Shown here: positions 46,895 to 58,071 of the stretch, one piece after another
Position numbering within the stretch: the stretch's first letter is position 1
How the letters are laid out: each line of letters begins with the position of its first letter
DNA from: Saccharina japonica
Taxonomy: Eukaryota; Sar; Phaeophyceae; Laminariales; Laminariaceae
Direction: 5' to 3'
DNA length: 64,000 nt
NCBI GenBank assembly: GCA_008828725.1
Contig: MEHQ01000678.1
Coordinates: 1-64,000, forward strand
The notes under the pieces: generated by a model
The model's input: only the letters and a program-made list of their open reading frames with translations
What the model was told of the DNA's origin: nothing
Databases searched by the model: none
Program-made: the position numbers and the translations under genes

Positions 46895-48735
46895 GTTGAT
46901 GTTGTAATCGCTACTTTTGTCGTCGCTGCTGCTACTACTAATGCTACTGCGGTCGCTGCCCCTGCCGTTTACCCTCTACCGCCCGCCCACCTACCCGCCT
47001 CACTTTGTTCTTGACGAGACGAAAACACAACCAACGAAAACGACAGTACGACACCAACCTTCCTGACCCCCCTCCCCCCACCGCCACCACCAGGTAAGCC
47101 TTCGTCCTGAGATGACGCCGTCTCTCGCACGCATGGTAATGGCGAAGAGGAAGAGCCTCACACTGCCGGTCAAGTGGTTCAGCCTCCCTCAGTGTTGGAG
47201 GTGAGCGTTACGGTACACTATTGTAGGCGGCGGGAAGGAACGGAACGGAACGGAACGGAACGGAACGGAACGGAACGGAACGGAACGGAACGGAACGGAA
47301 CGGAACGGAACGGAACGGAACGGAACGGAACGGAACGGAACGGAACGGAACGGAACGGAACGGAACGGAACGGAACGGAACGGAACGGAACGGAACGGAA
47401 CGGAACGGAACGGAACGGAACGGAACGGAACGGAACGGAACGGAACGGAACGGAACGGAACGGAACGGAACGGAACGGAACGGAACGGAACGGAACGGAA
47501 CGGAACGGAACGGAACGGAACGGAACGGAACGGAACGGAACGGAACGGAACGGAACGGAACGGAACGGAACGGAACGGAACGGAACGGAACGGAACGGAA
47601 CGGAACGGAACGGAACGGAACGGAACGGAACGGAACGGAACGGAACGGAACGGAACGGAACGGAACGGAACGGAACGGAACGGAACGGAACGGAACGGAA
47701 CGGAACGGAACGGAACGGAACGGAACGGAACGGAACGGAACGGAACGGAACGGAACGGAACGGAACGGAACGGAACGGAACGGAACGGAACGGAACGGAA
47801 CGGAACGGAACGGAACGGAACGGAACGGAACGGAACGGAACGGAACGGAACGGAACGGAACGGAACGGAACGGAACGGAACGGAACGGAACGGAACGGAA
47901 CGGAACGGAACGGAACGGAACGGAACGGAACGGAACGGAACGGAACGGAACGGAACGGAACGGAACGGAACGGAACGGAACGGAACGGAACGGAACGGAA
48001 CGGAACGGAACGGAACGGAACGGAACGGAACGGAACGGAACGGAACGGAACGGAACGGAACGGAACGGAACGGAACGGAACGGAACGGAACGGAACGGAA
48101 CGGAACGGAACGGAACGGAACGGAACGGAACGGAACGGAACGGAACGGAACGGAACGGAACGGAACGGAACGGAACGGAACGGAACGGAACGGAACGGAA
48201 CGGAACGGAACGGAACGGAACGGAACGGAACGGAACGGAACGGAACGGAACGGAACGGANTACACGTAAGCCATTTATAGGTACAGTTGACGAAAAAAAT
48301 AGGTGATACATAGATTGAGTAGCCGACAATAGGTGTACCTACGCACTTTGAGCCATGTGTAGGTACAATGGAGCGCAGGCCCAATATCAGGCGGGCCAGG
48401 AAGCCGTTTCCGGTGTACATTACGCAGTGTACCTATAAATGGCTCAAAGTGCGTAGGTATACCTATTTTTGGCTAATGCCAAGCTAATCCCCTATATTAT
48501 ATGTTTACTTAATCTTCGCACAAGCCACGGTTCGCCGATTGAGTATAATAGGAGGGGTGGGGGGAGCAGGAGGAGGGCCAGGCGGAGCACAATTTGAGGA
48601 GGAGCATATTGAGTAGGAGTCGTGGTGCTGCTGGCGTTGTGTTAAGGTTGTTGTTGTTGTCGTTAAAGTTGTGTGATGTTGGTGGTGGTTGTGGTCGTGG
48701 TGTTGGTGTTGATTTTGTTGCTGTAGCGGTTATGT

Positions 48736-48781
<46 letters not shown>

Positions 48782-51700
48782 GTTGATGTTGTAATCGCTA
48801 CTTTTGTCGTCGCTGCTGCTACTACTAATGCTACTGCGGTCGCTGCCCCTGCCGTTTACCCTCTACCGCCCGCCCACCTACCCGCCTCACTTTGTTCTTG
48901 ACGAGACGAAAACACAACCAACGAAAACGACAGTACGACACCAACCTTCCTGACCCCCCTCCCCCCACCGCCACCACCAGGTAAGCCTTCGTCCTGAGAT
49001 GACGCCGTCTCTCGCACGCATGGTAATGGCGAAGAGGAAGAGCCTCACACTGCCGGTCAAGTGGTTCAGCCTCCCTCAGTGTTGGAGGTGAGCGTTACGG
49101 TACACTATTGTAGGCGGCGGGAAGGAACGGAACGGAACGGAACGGAACGGAACGGAACGGAACGGAACGGAACGGACGGCCTTACGTATAAATTCCCGGC
49201 GCGGGAAAGAACACACGGGAACGGTTGCAAGGTTGCTCCTCTTCACAAAGGGTTGAAAACAAATTTGCTAAAACTCCACACTAAAAAAAATCCGTATACA
49301 TGATCCCCCGAGAGCTCGGTGCGGTTGTTTTGAGGATGAATGACCGATTTTGATACCGTCTTGAACTCTGATTACTACTGGTATGTATTACTATGCCCCC
49401 CCCCCCGTGAATTTGGCTATTGATAAAAAGCAGCGACTTGCACCCACCCCGCCGCGCTTCGGGGCTTCGATATGTTTTCCTCTACTGGTGTAGGCTATAA
49501 ACACGGCATACTACTTACTGCCGTACATTTCGCGGTATTATCTACAAAGTAGAGCCATTTAATAATCATAGCACACTCGTATGTACGCATATGTTTCGAC
49601 GAAGTTCTCGATCTCGAAGGTGTTTTTATTTTCATTGTGCATACACCTATATATTCCCGCTCGTGTCTTCAAAAAAAAAAACAGGTACGAGCGGATGACG
49701 AGGGGGAGGAGAAGGGAGCACTACCAGTGGAACATGGACATCTGGGGGGTGGAAGGGGTGGCGGCGGAGGCGGAGTTGCTGAGTGCCATGGTGGCGTTTT
49801 TGGAGCGGGTGGGACTGGGGCCCGAAGATGTGGGGATCAAGGTGAGGGTGTAAATCAGGGCTCTTCACGGTCCATGACCCGACCCGCGGGTCGGGTCGGG
49901 TCGGGTCGGGTCGGGTCGGGTCGGGTTCCGGGTCGGATCGGGTCGGGGTCGGATCGGGGTCGGGGTCGGGTCGGGTCGGATCGAGTCGGGTCAAGTGGTT
50001 TTCAAAACTCTCACGGTACGGGTCAGGTCACCCTTACCGGACCCGACCCGGCCCGACCTGACCCGCGAGGTTTCCCCCGACCCGTGAGCAACCCTGTTAT
50101 ATTTCGTCCGCGAGCGCGGGAGCGAAATGCCAAGAGAGAGAACGAGAGGGCGATGAGAGGCTGCGGGTTTTCCAGTTGTGTGGGCGGCGTTGATGTGTTG
50201 ACTGTTGTAGTTTTTGGTTGGTTAGGATGGAAAAGAGGGGGCGTTGTTGTCGGTGTGAGGCGTTTTGCCCCTCGACGATCGATCGCGCTGAATGTCCGTT
50301 CAGATCAGGCCAGAAAGGTTTTGTGGATACGAGTACGCGAGAGGCGTTACCCTAGTCATTCAGTGTCTCGATGTGTATCTCCTTCTCTGGCGCAACCCTA
50401 TTAATAGTCAGATTCCGATTAACATGCCCTTCTCTCTGTCTGTCTATTTCGTTCTCTTCATCTCCCACCGTTTGTCTGTTCTTTTATTTTTTTACCAGTA
50501 TGTGCGTATATATATGTCTCTCTTACTCTCTCTCTGCTGCTCAATCTTCCTCTTGTGTAGACCATGGTATACACGAACCAGGTATGTGTTTCTGCTTCCC
50601 CTCTGTTTCTCGTTCCCTCTCCATGTGTATATCCCTCTAGCCCACGTATATATGTCTCGACTGTGGGTGTCTTTCTTTTAACGCTCTGCGTCTCTGTTTT
50701 TTTGTTTTCCTATTTCAACTTTTCGTAACCGCCAACACCTTATTTTCTTATTTTGAAACCGCCAATTCCTCGTTTTCTTTTCCATAAAACCGCCCAACTT
50801 TTTATATTCTTGCTTTGATACCGCCCAGCTTTTCATTTTCTTATTTTGAAACCGCCGACTTATATATTTTCTTATTTCGAAAACGCCAGTTTTATTTGTT
50901 TCTTGATTGTTTTCTAAACCTCATTGTTTCTCCCCAATTTTCTTATATTCCTACTATATTATTGGTAGTACATACTGCTGTTGCACACATCAGATAGATC
51001 CAGGGAAGACAGATTCCTGATCTGTATGATCTGTATGATCTGTATTATCTAGCTCATGCTGCCGGGTGGGAGCCGTAGATTTTGCACGATCTAAAAATGT
51101 TTTTTTTTTATAAAAAATGTCAAAATACGTCAGCTGTGAGTACGACCCGATTGAACGGTTGAAACTCAACTTTGCGAAAAAAAATCTGCGCGATACGCTA
51201 AGACACGCTCATTGGGCGCGTGCTTGTTCGATATATTCCGTTTTACAATATACGATGTTTTGTGGGTTAAATCTACGATATACGTATTGTGGTGGAACCT
51301 ATATAGTAAATGAGACTTACGGTAAACACAAAAACCTACCAGGTATATTAAAAACAAATAAGTAGTAAACATAAAAACCAGAGTACGCACGATAAAAATA
51401 CCCCATATAGATATATAACGACGGCAGGTGGCTTACGCTACTAATAGTAGACCCACTCTATCGCGTCAACTCGTCGGAACACTATAAGTGTACCTGATAT
51501 GTTTATTTCAGACTGTTTAATTTTAATTTTAATTTATTTTAATTAAAAAAAAATTCTCCCCCCACAAATAGACGCACACTTCCTGAATTCTACAGCCTCA
51601 GATTGTGTCCCCCTCATACGGGATGTACACCCTACATGAGGACATATAAAATCCGTAAGTACGCGCGATCGAAGTATTACACTCAGCTAGCAAAGATGAG

Positions 51701-54259
51701 CTTCGACGAAATCCTCGAGCTCACAGCTGTTGTTTTTTTTAATTTTTAAATATATTTACCTGTTTTTACTAACAATATATTGTCCTATTTACTGTGGGTA
51801 TATGATTCCCCTGTGATAGTTATGGTTGAATGACTCAGTTCTCTACTTTTAATGGCAAATCGTTGGCAAGATTGCACAGATGCTCCGAGTACCTTCCTAA
51901 AGGATATTTTTGTAAAGTAAGGAGTATTGGAGAGTTAAATACTTAGGTACTTCGTGTACTCGGGAGTATTTCGGGGTTCGATACTCCGGGATACTGCTCG
52001 TACTCGGAGTATTTCGGGTATGAACGCTCTCGATACTGCTTGTACTCGGAGTATTTCGGGGTCCGATACTGCGGGTACTCCTTGTACTCCGAGTATTTGG
52101 GGCTTCAGTACTGCTCATACTCCAAGTACTCCGAGTATTCAGGCCGCCAGTACTCTAGTACTCTTAAGTACTCGGAGTATACTCGAGTGTGAAGTACGTT
52201 AGGAGCGTCTTTGCATCATTTTAAAGACTCGGCCGTCATTCCTCCCAGGTTCTGGGAGCATGTGACTGGCGTTTATAGCATTTAAAATTTCATAGATGCT
52301 CCCATTACCTCGGAGTATAATTAGAGTATTTACGATAAAAAAATACTTCGGGTACTTTGTGTACTCGCAGTTTTTCGGTGCCCAATACTCTCGATACTCG
52401 GAGTACTCCGAGTAACTTAGATGTCTTTACTCCGAGTACTGCTTGTACTCGAGTATAAATACTGCTCATACTCCCAGTACTCGGAGTATTTGGGCCTTCA
52501 GTACTGCTCATACTCCAAGTAGTCCGAGTATTTAGGTCACCAGACCAGTACTCTAATACTCCCAGTACTCGGAGTACGAAAAATACTCGATACTCCGAGT
52601 ATACTCGGAGTATCGAGTATACTCGGAGAATCTGTGCAAGAGCGCTCCTGGGTGGGATCTGTACCGTACAGATCCGGATCCTGCACAACATGTCATAACG
52701 GCAGGTTATGATCTGTAGATGATCTATCTGTAGATGATTTATCTGTAGATGATTTATCTGTAGATAATCTATCTGTAGATGATCTATCTGTAGATAATCT
52801 ATCTGTAGATGATCTATCTGTAGATGATCTATCTGTAGATGATCTGTCCTACGAGTGTACTGTTGTGCTTGTGCAGGTGAACAGCAGAGGTGTGCTCACC
52901 GAGGTCATGCGCAGCCTCGGGGTGCCGGAGGACAAGCACACGGCGACGTGCGTGCTGGTCGACAAGCTCGACAAGGTGGGTAGAAAAGACTGTTGGATCG
53001 GGGAAAAAAATGGACCGTTGGTCTGGTTGGACCTCAAAGAAGACCGTTGGTATGGACTTCAAAGAAGGTCGTTGGTATAGACTTCAAAGAAGACCTTTGG
53101 TAAAGACTTCATTGAAGACCGTTGGTGTAGACTTCAAAGAAGACCGGTGGTATAGACTTCAAAGAAGACCGTTGGATGCAAACCCTAAAATTTACGTTGG
53201 GTGAAGATGGCTGTTTGTCTGTTGGGTGCGAAGACTCTTAGACTCGAAATGCTATGCGTCCCACTGGATGCGGCGTCATCTTGCCTCCAACAGTTTTGGG
53301 TTCGAAGGGTGTGATGCGATAGAGGTAGCGGACAAAGCACTTTTGGGTGGTTGGCCGGCTGGCTGTTGGTGGATAGATTCGTTGGTTGATTGATTAGTTG
53401 GTCAGTTGATTGGTTGGTTGGTTGGTTGGTTGGTTAGTTTTTGTTCGTTAGTTAGTTGGTTAGTGTGGTTGGTTGATTAACTTGTTGGTGGATTATTAAT
53501 AGTTGGTTGATTGATTGGTTGATTAGTTGGTTGGTTAGTTGGTTGATTAATTAGTTGATTGATTCGTTGGTTGGTTTGTTAGTGTTAGTTAGTTGGTTGA
53601 TTGGTTAGTTTTTGTTGGTTGGTTGGTTAGTTTTAGTTAGTTGGCTAGTTGGTTCGTTGGTAGGTCGGTCGGTCGGTCTGTTGGTTCGGGTGGTTACTTG
53701 GTCGCTCGGCGATAAGTCGCGGAACGTTAACGTTTTGCACCCCCACGGCTTTCTGGTTGGGCCTGCCTGTTGGGACTGCGATCGGTGGCGATTGGTTTGT
53801 TTTTGCCGCTGTTCGCGGATATGTAATGTGTATATGCTCATATCTACAGCAGTAGGTGTGTGTTTGTCCCGCTCCCGCCCGTTTCGGCACCTGTGAGCAC
53901 AAGACGCCTCTACCATACCCCACAATGCTACGACGCCTTCCGCGTGAAACAGATTAAACCGAGTATACACGCCTACTTGTACAATGAACCCTCCCGCACT
54001 CCCGCACCCCCACCCTACCTCACCCCACTCCCTACTTTCTACCCCCACCCCACCCCGCCCCATCCCACCTCCGAAATACACCCCATGTAAATCTGTCGAT
54101 GATCGATATGCATAGCTCCCCCTCGATGCAGTTGCGGGCGATTTGGCGGCGCTGGGGCTGGAAGAGGCAAGCGTAAAACGCCTTCTGGAGGTGATGGAAA
54201 TCCGTGACATGGACGGCGTGGAGGCGTTTCTGGGAAAGGAGTCCCCGGCGGCGGCAGAG
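41323..54259 (+). CDS. HARS: Histidyl-tRNA synthetase, organelle type, 5' seven exons (3' end missing)
   Basis: The enzyme attaches histidine to tRNA-His. Exons: 41323-41638, about 42395-42551, 46019-46169, 47094-47200, 49685-49841, 52877-52975 and 54116-54259. Every junction is GT-AG, phases agree, and the total is 1131 nt (377 codons). Exon 1 is a presequence with VRAFVPN, like a signal peptide followed by a Phe-led plastid transit peptide; an in-frame second ATG is at 41341. The body follows the class II order: [19 protein letters not shown] and [20 protein letters not shown] (motif 1 region), [41 protein letters not shown] (motif 2), and then the insertion part [11 protein letters not shown] and [16 protein letters not shown]. 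The sequence resembles plant organellar HisRS. The HisA box, motif 3 and anticodon-binding domain were not found up to 64000. Exon 4 is present twice (see 48981-49087). Confidence 0.85.
42660..44063. mobile_element. 1.4-kb TIR element filled with GACGGGA repeats, 9-bp target duplication
   Basis: Ends TAATTACCAGGGACTATCAT and its reverse complement TAATTATCAAGGACTATCAT differ at two positions. GGTACTATT flanks both sides (42651-42659 and 44064-44072). The interior is mostly GACGGGA/GATGGGA/AATGGGA units in one orientation, with a few inverted near the right end. It sits in a synthetase intron. The 9-bp duplication suggests a Mutator-like, non-autonomous element. Confidence 0.8.
44073..46018. 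other. Remainder of the large intron after exon 2
   Basis: A single diverged satellite unit lies at about 44080-44130 (CAGGAATCCTTCTGTGCATC). Two units of the polyG/TACTCATGTCGTGC family lie on the minus strand at 45600-45872. C-runs are at 45506-45522 and elsewhere. No exon seen. Confidence 0.5.
46303..46596. mobile_element. Foldback MITE
   Basis: GGCATTAGCCAAAAATAGGT at the left is mirrored by ACCTATTTTTGGCTAATGCC at the right. The arms are about 68 bp and include ACCTACGCACTTTAAGCC. No coding capacity. Its right part recurs at 48261-48484 in the duplicated segment. Confidence 0.75.
46374..47237 (+). repeat. Duplicated segment, copy 1 (contains synthetase exon 4)
   Basis: Matches 48261-49124 at a constant offset of 1887 with only a handful of substitutions (for example near 46422, 46625, 46641 and 46750). 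It includes a (GTT)n tract at 46851-46892 and the whole exon 47094-47200. Confidence 0.9.
47238..48259 (+). repeat. Perfect (CGGAA)n array of about 1 kb
   Basis: Roughly 204 uninterrupted copies of the 5-mer end at an N (48260). The second copy of the flanking segment has only about ten units (49125-49175). Long open frames here on both strands are repeat by-products. Confidence 0.9.
48260..48260. other. Assembly gap marker (single N)
   Basis: The N separates the end of the CGGAA array from a segment that restarts sequence already seen at 46374. Confidence 0.9.
48261..49175 (+). repeat. Duplicated segment, copy 2 with a second exon 4 (48981-49087)
   Basis: The exon copy 48981-49087 keeps the reading frame, acceptor and donor of 47094-47200 and encodes the same 35 residues ([13 protein letters not shown]...QCW). 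Splicing both copies would break frame, because each exon is 107 nt. Either one copy is skipped or the duplication is not real. Confidence 0.85.
49856..50096. mobile_element. 241-bp TIR element filled with GGGTC repeats
   Basis: CAGGGCTCTTCACGG at the left matches inverted CAGGGTTGCTCACGG at the right. The body is (GGGTC)n then (GACCC)n, making a large potential hairpin. CAGGG ends are common in the hAT superfamily, but no 8-bp duplication is clear. It begins 14 bp after a synthetase exon. Confidence 0.65.
50097..51871. other. Intron sequence with a 42-bp tandem repeat
   Basis: At 50727-50895 about five units containing AAACCGCCA..TTTTCTTATTTTG follow each other. CTCTCT-rich tracts precede it. 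No exon recognised. Confidence 0.45.
51872..52639. mobile_element. 768-bp TIR element filled with TACTCGGAGTA palindromes
   Basis: The left end TTGCACAGATGCTCCGAGTA matches the inverted right end with one difference in the first 19 bases. The interior is dozens of TACTC(G)GAGTA-type units around an AT-rich middle. No coding capacity. It lies in the synthetase intron before exon 52877. Confidence 0.75.
52700..52850 (+). repeat. Minisatellite, GATCTATCTGTAGAT unit
   Basis: About nine units of 15-16 bp end 26 bp before the acceptor of exon 52877, so the array takes the place of the usual polypyrimidine-rich intron end. Confidence 0.8.
53010..53180 (+). repeat. Minisatellite, 30-bp ACTTCAAAGAAGACCGTTGG unit
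   Basis: Five to six units begin 35 bp after the donor of exon 52877-52975. Confidence 0.8.
53370..53700 (+). repeat. GTTG/GTTA-rich low-complexity tract
   Basis: Imperfect TTGGTTGG and TTAGTTGG tetranucleotide-like repeats with no coding content. Confidence 0.75.
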
Positions 54260-55384
54260 GTGATGATGATGATGATGCATGGCCGAGGTCCGACGAGCAA
54301 AAGGATGTCACGCCCCCGAGTGGAGGCCTTTTTTATTATTGTTATCGTATGACTGACTGACTGACTGTTGTGGTGCCTCTATCGTACATAGCTTGTCCTT
54401 ATTTCGGTCACTATATGCCTTCAAGGGGGTCGTAAGAGGTTGAGTGAGACATACGCCAGGTATTACGGAGGGACCATGGTATGTACGTAAGGAGCAAATA
54501 TTGTTAGTAAAAATAGGTAAAATATATAGGTCTGTACCGTAAGTCCCCTGTTTATTATGCCCCCCCCCCCATAATAGTTGGCTTAACTCTTATAGGACTG
54601 GAGTCCCAATGTGGGGACAAAACACTTGGAATTAGTGTGGATTGTCCCCAAAACAGGACTGCAGTCTTAAAAGGGTTAACTCCGCCACCCAACCAATGAT
54701 ATGCGTGGGTCGTGAATCCCAGCCAAGGCTTTCCTCCCTCACAGCCCTACTGACCGGACGATTGTGTTGTTGTGTTGTGTTGTGTGTGTCTGTGTGTTTT
54801 TTTTTTCTCCTTCTTGTGTATTGCCGCCGGCGGGGACGGGGGGTGGGGTTTCCATAATCATCGGCGGTGGCTGCGGCGTCTTATCACCGGGGGGGTCGGG
54901 GGGGGGGGGGGGGGCAGCAGCAGCAGCAACAGCGGCAGCAGTAGCGGCAGCAGCGGTGGCAATCGCGGCGGTATATAGCAGCAGCGGCAGCACTAGCGCC
55001 AACAATAGCAGCGGCAGCATCGGCAGCGATACACAGGCAGCAGTAGCAGCATGAAACAGGATTAGTTGTATAGCCTGAATTCCTAATACAGGCAAACGTT
55101 GTTCCTGAGGACGAGAGACGCTACCCCTAGCCCTGACCGCAATTAGTGTGTTGATCATGGTGGAACGCGGTTAAAACCAAGCGCGTCGCCAGTGTTTTTC
55201 GTGCGTTCGGATAAATCCTCGTCCACTTCTCGGCCAGGCATCGCCAGTCACAGTGAAACCTGATGTCGGGGAACTGTCCGGAAATGTAACGATCCTCAGG
55301 CGTTGCTACTATTAATACCCGAAAAGTCCTTACTTTCCGATTTTTTTCACCCTTTTACTGCTCCAAACACCAACATTGCAGAAG
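54260..55384. other. No further synthetase exon seen
   Basis: Holds a (GACT)n run (54350-54367), a short relative of the 12935 foldback (54600-54685) and a G-run plus CAG-type tract (54890-55050). The next expected exon, with the GLAYYTG box, is not here. Confidence 0.45.
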
Positions 55385-55654
55385 TGGTCCCTTTATAGTG
55401 CCGGCTGAATAATGCCGGCTGGCTGCCCGCTAGAGAGAAAGGGATTTCGTGCCCGCAGTTTTCTGATTGGTCAATTTTTTTGGTTGGAAATTTTGAATGG
55501 TGGAAAATCCTTGGACGACATTTATTGTAATCCGGAATCGTGACGTTACTTTTCGAAACCGCTTGGCACAGATGGGATTGCCCACGTGCGGCAGCAGAGT
55601 GCGGAGTAGTGCCGGTTTTGTTGGCTGGCGCATACCGGCACTATAGAGGGACCA
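55385..55654. mobile_element. 270-bp MITE
   Basis: The left end TGGTCCCTTTATAGTGCCGG and the inverted right end TGGTCCCTCTATAGTGCCGG differ at one base. GCCGGCTGGC-type sequence also pairs just inside. No coding capacity. Confidence 0.75.
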
Positions 55655-57796
55655 TTACTTTACACACACACCGGATGGATCACCGATTCCTGCTTTTATG
55701 ACACCTGGTATAACTACTACCTTTCATGGCAGATACTTGTATGAGCTATTTTACGTACTGTGGCTCATGTTGCCGGGTGGGAGTTCCATATAATCGGCAT
55801 GACCCGGGCACGTGTATGCTGGGCTAGATGCATACTGTGCATATCCTGCTCAATAGATCACAACAGCAGTTTGAGGGTCTAGATGATCTACGTGGATCGT
55901 GAACTGTCCGACGGGTAAAACATGATCCTGCTCTCAAATTCACGTAATTTGTCCCCCAAAGGGAGGGCGGGGGGGGGCGTACGACTCATTTGTTCCTCGC
56001 CTTACTGTAGTCATTTGACCATTGACCACGCATCACTTTCCAGACGGAGCACCGTTCCTACTCCTCATAGAGGCACCTCGCCAACAGTTGGGCGCTAAGG
56101 GAGGGGGGGGGCACGGTTCTGCCGGCGCCGTTTGCAAGTTCGTTCCACCTCGGAAGTGGATGTTTAAACAGCAGCAGCAGTCGCAGCAGCCAGTGACCAC
56201 CAACAGCAACCAGCTACACCAGTCATGTAGTAGCAGCAGTAGTAACAGCAGCACAGCGGAAATAGCTACTGTTCTAAATCCCTTTAGGGTTTAGTGTCTG
56301 TTTCACCTCTGAAATATCTCTATCTTTTCTTGACCGCAGCTACGAGTATTTGACCCCAGTTATTTGACCTCGCTTTTCTGTCGCCGCTTTTTTTACCGCT
56401 TTTCAATCGTTATTCACTCGATTAAAGACCAAGGTCTCTTTTCCAAGACTAATTTAAGCAACATGTATGTGGTGATTTGTTCGTTTTCACGCTTGATGAG
56501 TACGAATAATCATCACCCAACCTTGATTATTCCACAGGATTATATTATTGATTATAATCATGACTCATTGCTCGGCACGTATGATACGTATGCTGTAGAT
56601 AGCTCGTACTCGTAGATAGCTAACAACATATATAGCTATGTATCAATCTCATCTCTTTCGTGTGCGTATACGAGGATAATACCAGGCCAAGAATGTGGGA
56701 TTCTCGCTTCGTGTTCTCTGGTCGGTGACAGCGCAGGAGGACCATACTGGCCCTCTAAAGCTCCAGCATACTGTCCCAAGAGCTCCATCCTATGGGCTAT
56801 GACCCTCCAAAAAACGTCATAGCCCATAAGGCTCCATCCAGCATATATACTGTTCTGAGCTTGAGTCTCAAATAATTCTCGATCTCACAGCCGGGGTGGG
56901 GTGTCGTTTTTTTTCCCGTCAAATACTCTCCCGAGCTTCAGCCTCGTATATGTACTGCCCGTGCACTCCTCTTCGCTCCTCGTTGCATATGATAGTCGAA
57001 GTTTGCGTGCTGTACAAGCGGAGTAGCAGTACGTATTAGTAGCAGTACTCGATCGAGCTGATACGTACTGGAAGGTTTTATCGTGTGCACCAACTGAATG
57101 ATGTGTGCACGGGTGCGATGTGCAAGAAGATACGACAAAAGACCAGGAATGCTTCGAATGGGTATGTTCAGTCACAAGTCTGAGAGCTCAACACACAAGG
57201 CATCCCCCAGAAAGTGGAGGTTTGGCCGAGGCCGAGGCTCTGCGTGACGGCTATCGGTAATAATCGCGACCGTAAGGGGGTCAACCATCCGGGACCGATC
57301 GTAAGACACATATGGTAGTTGAAAAATTGAGCATACAAGCAGTAGCAGTCACACTTGGTAGTGGCAGCACTTTTTTCACTCGGTTTTCTAGGGTCGCTAT
57401 TTTCACTTGGTTTTATTGGGTCACTATTTCCCTTGGGTTATACACGATGCAGGCGAACTGCCGTGTACTGCTAGAAGGCATTCACCCACCCACCCACCCA
57501 CCCACCCGCCCATCCACCTACTCACCCACCCACATAACCACCCAACCATCAATCGGCTGAAACGCTCTCGCACCCGAAGTTTTCCGTTATCTTGGAAGGC
57601 GTATCACATACCGGTATCGTATACGTACGTACGTAGAGTCCAAAAGGTGCGATGCATGAATGACGCTATCTACACCCTGGTACCAGTACGTACGTCGTGT
57701 ACACGAGTACAAAACACGTACCTGGTATGTAGGTACGGCGGTGGTGCCTATATACCCGGTATACACCGCATCCCCTAACCCCTCCTGAGACACTTC
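55655..57796. other. Unassigned stretch
   Basis: A relative of the 523-bp unit lies at 55965-56100. CAG-rich sequence is at 56170-56260 and a CACC-rich tract at 57485-57530. No exon recognised. Confidence 0.4.
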
Positions 57797-58071
57797 TACG
57801 GTAAAGGTGCACCATGTTTCTGCCTTCTGAGGGTGGCGGCTTGGGGAGAGCTCTCTCTACACCTCACCCAAAAACTGTTTTTGGAGGGAAATAGAAGTGC
57901 TACGAACCCGTACCCGATGAACAAAACGGCATGGTTTCGTACATAAGCATAATAAAATGAAAAAAATTGGGACACCGAAAAAAAAAATTAAAAATCGGAC
58001 GGTTTTGGGTTAAGGAGCCCCGTCATTCAGAAACGGTTTCAGCCAAAAAACGGTACACCACCTCTATCGTA
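57797..58071. mobile_element. 275-bp MITE, relative of 39975-40558 without the nested insertion
   Basis: Ends TACGGTAAAGGTGCACC and CACCTCTATCGTA are inverted repeats. Internal blocks CACCCAAAAACTG, CCCGATGAAC, CCCCGTCATTCAG and TTTCAGCC match the other copy in order. Confidence 0.65.

Noticed and set aside
47174-48420. Long open frames through the CGGAA array on both strands
   Set aside because: They are pure pentamer translations (Thr-Glu-Arg-Asn-Gly and Arg-Ser-Val-Pro-Phe repeats) with no gene context, and the array touches an assembly gap.
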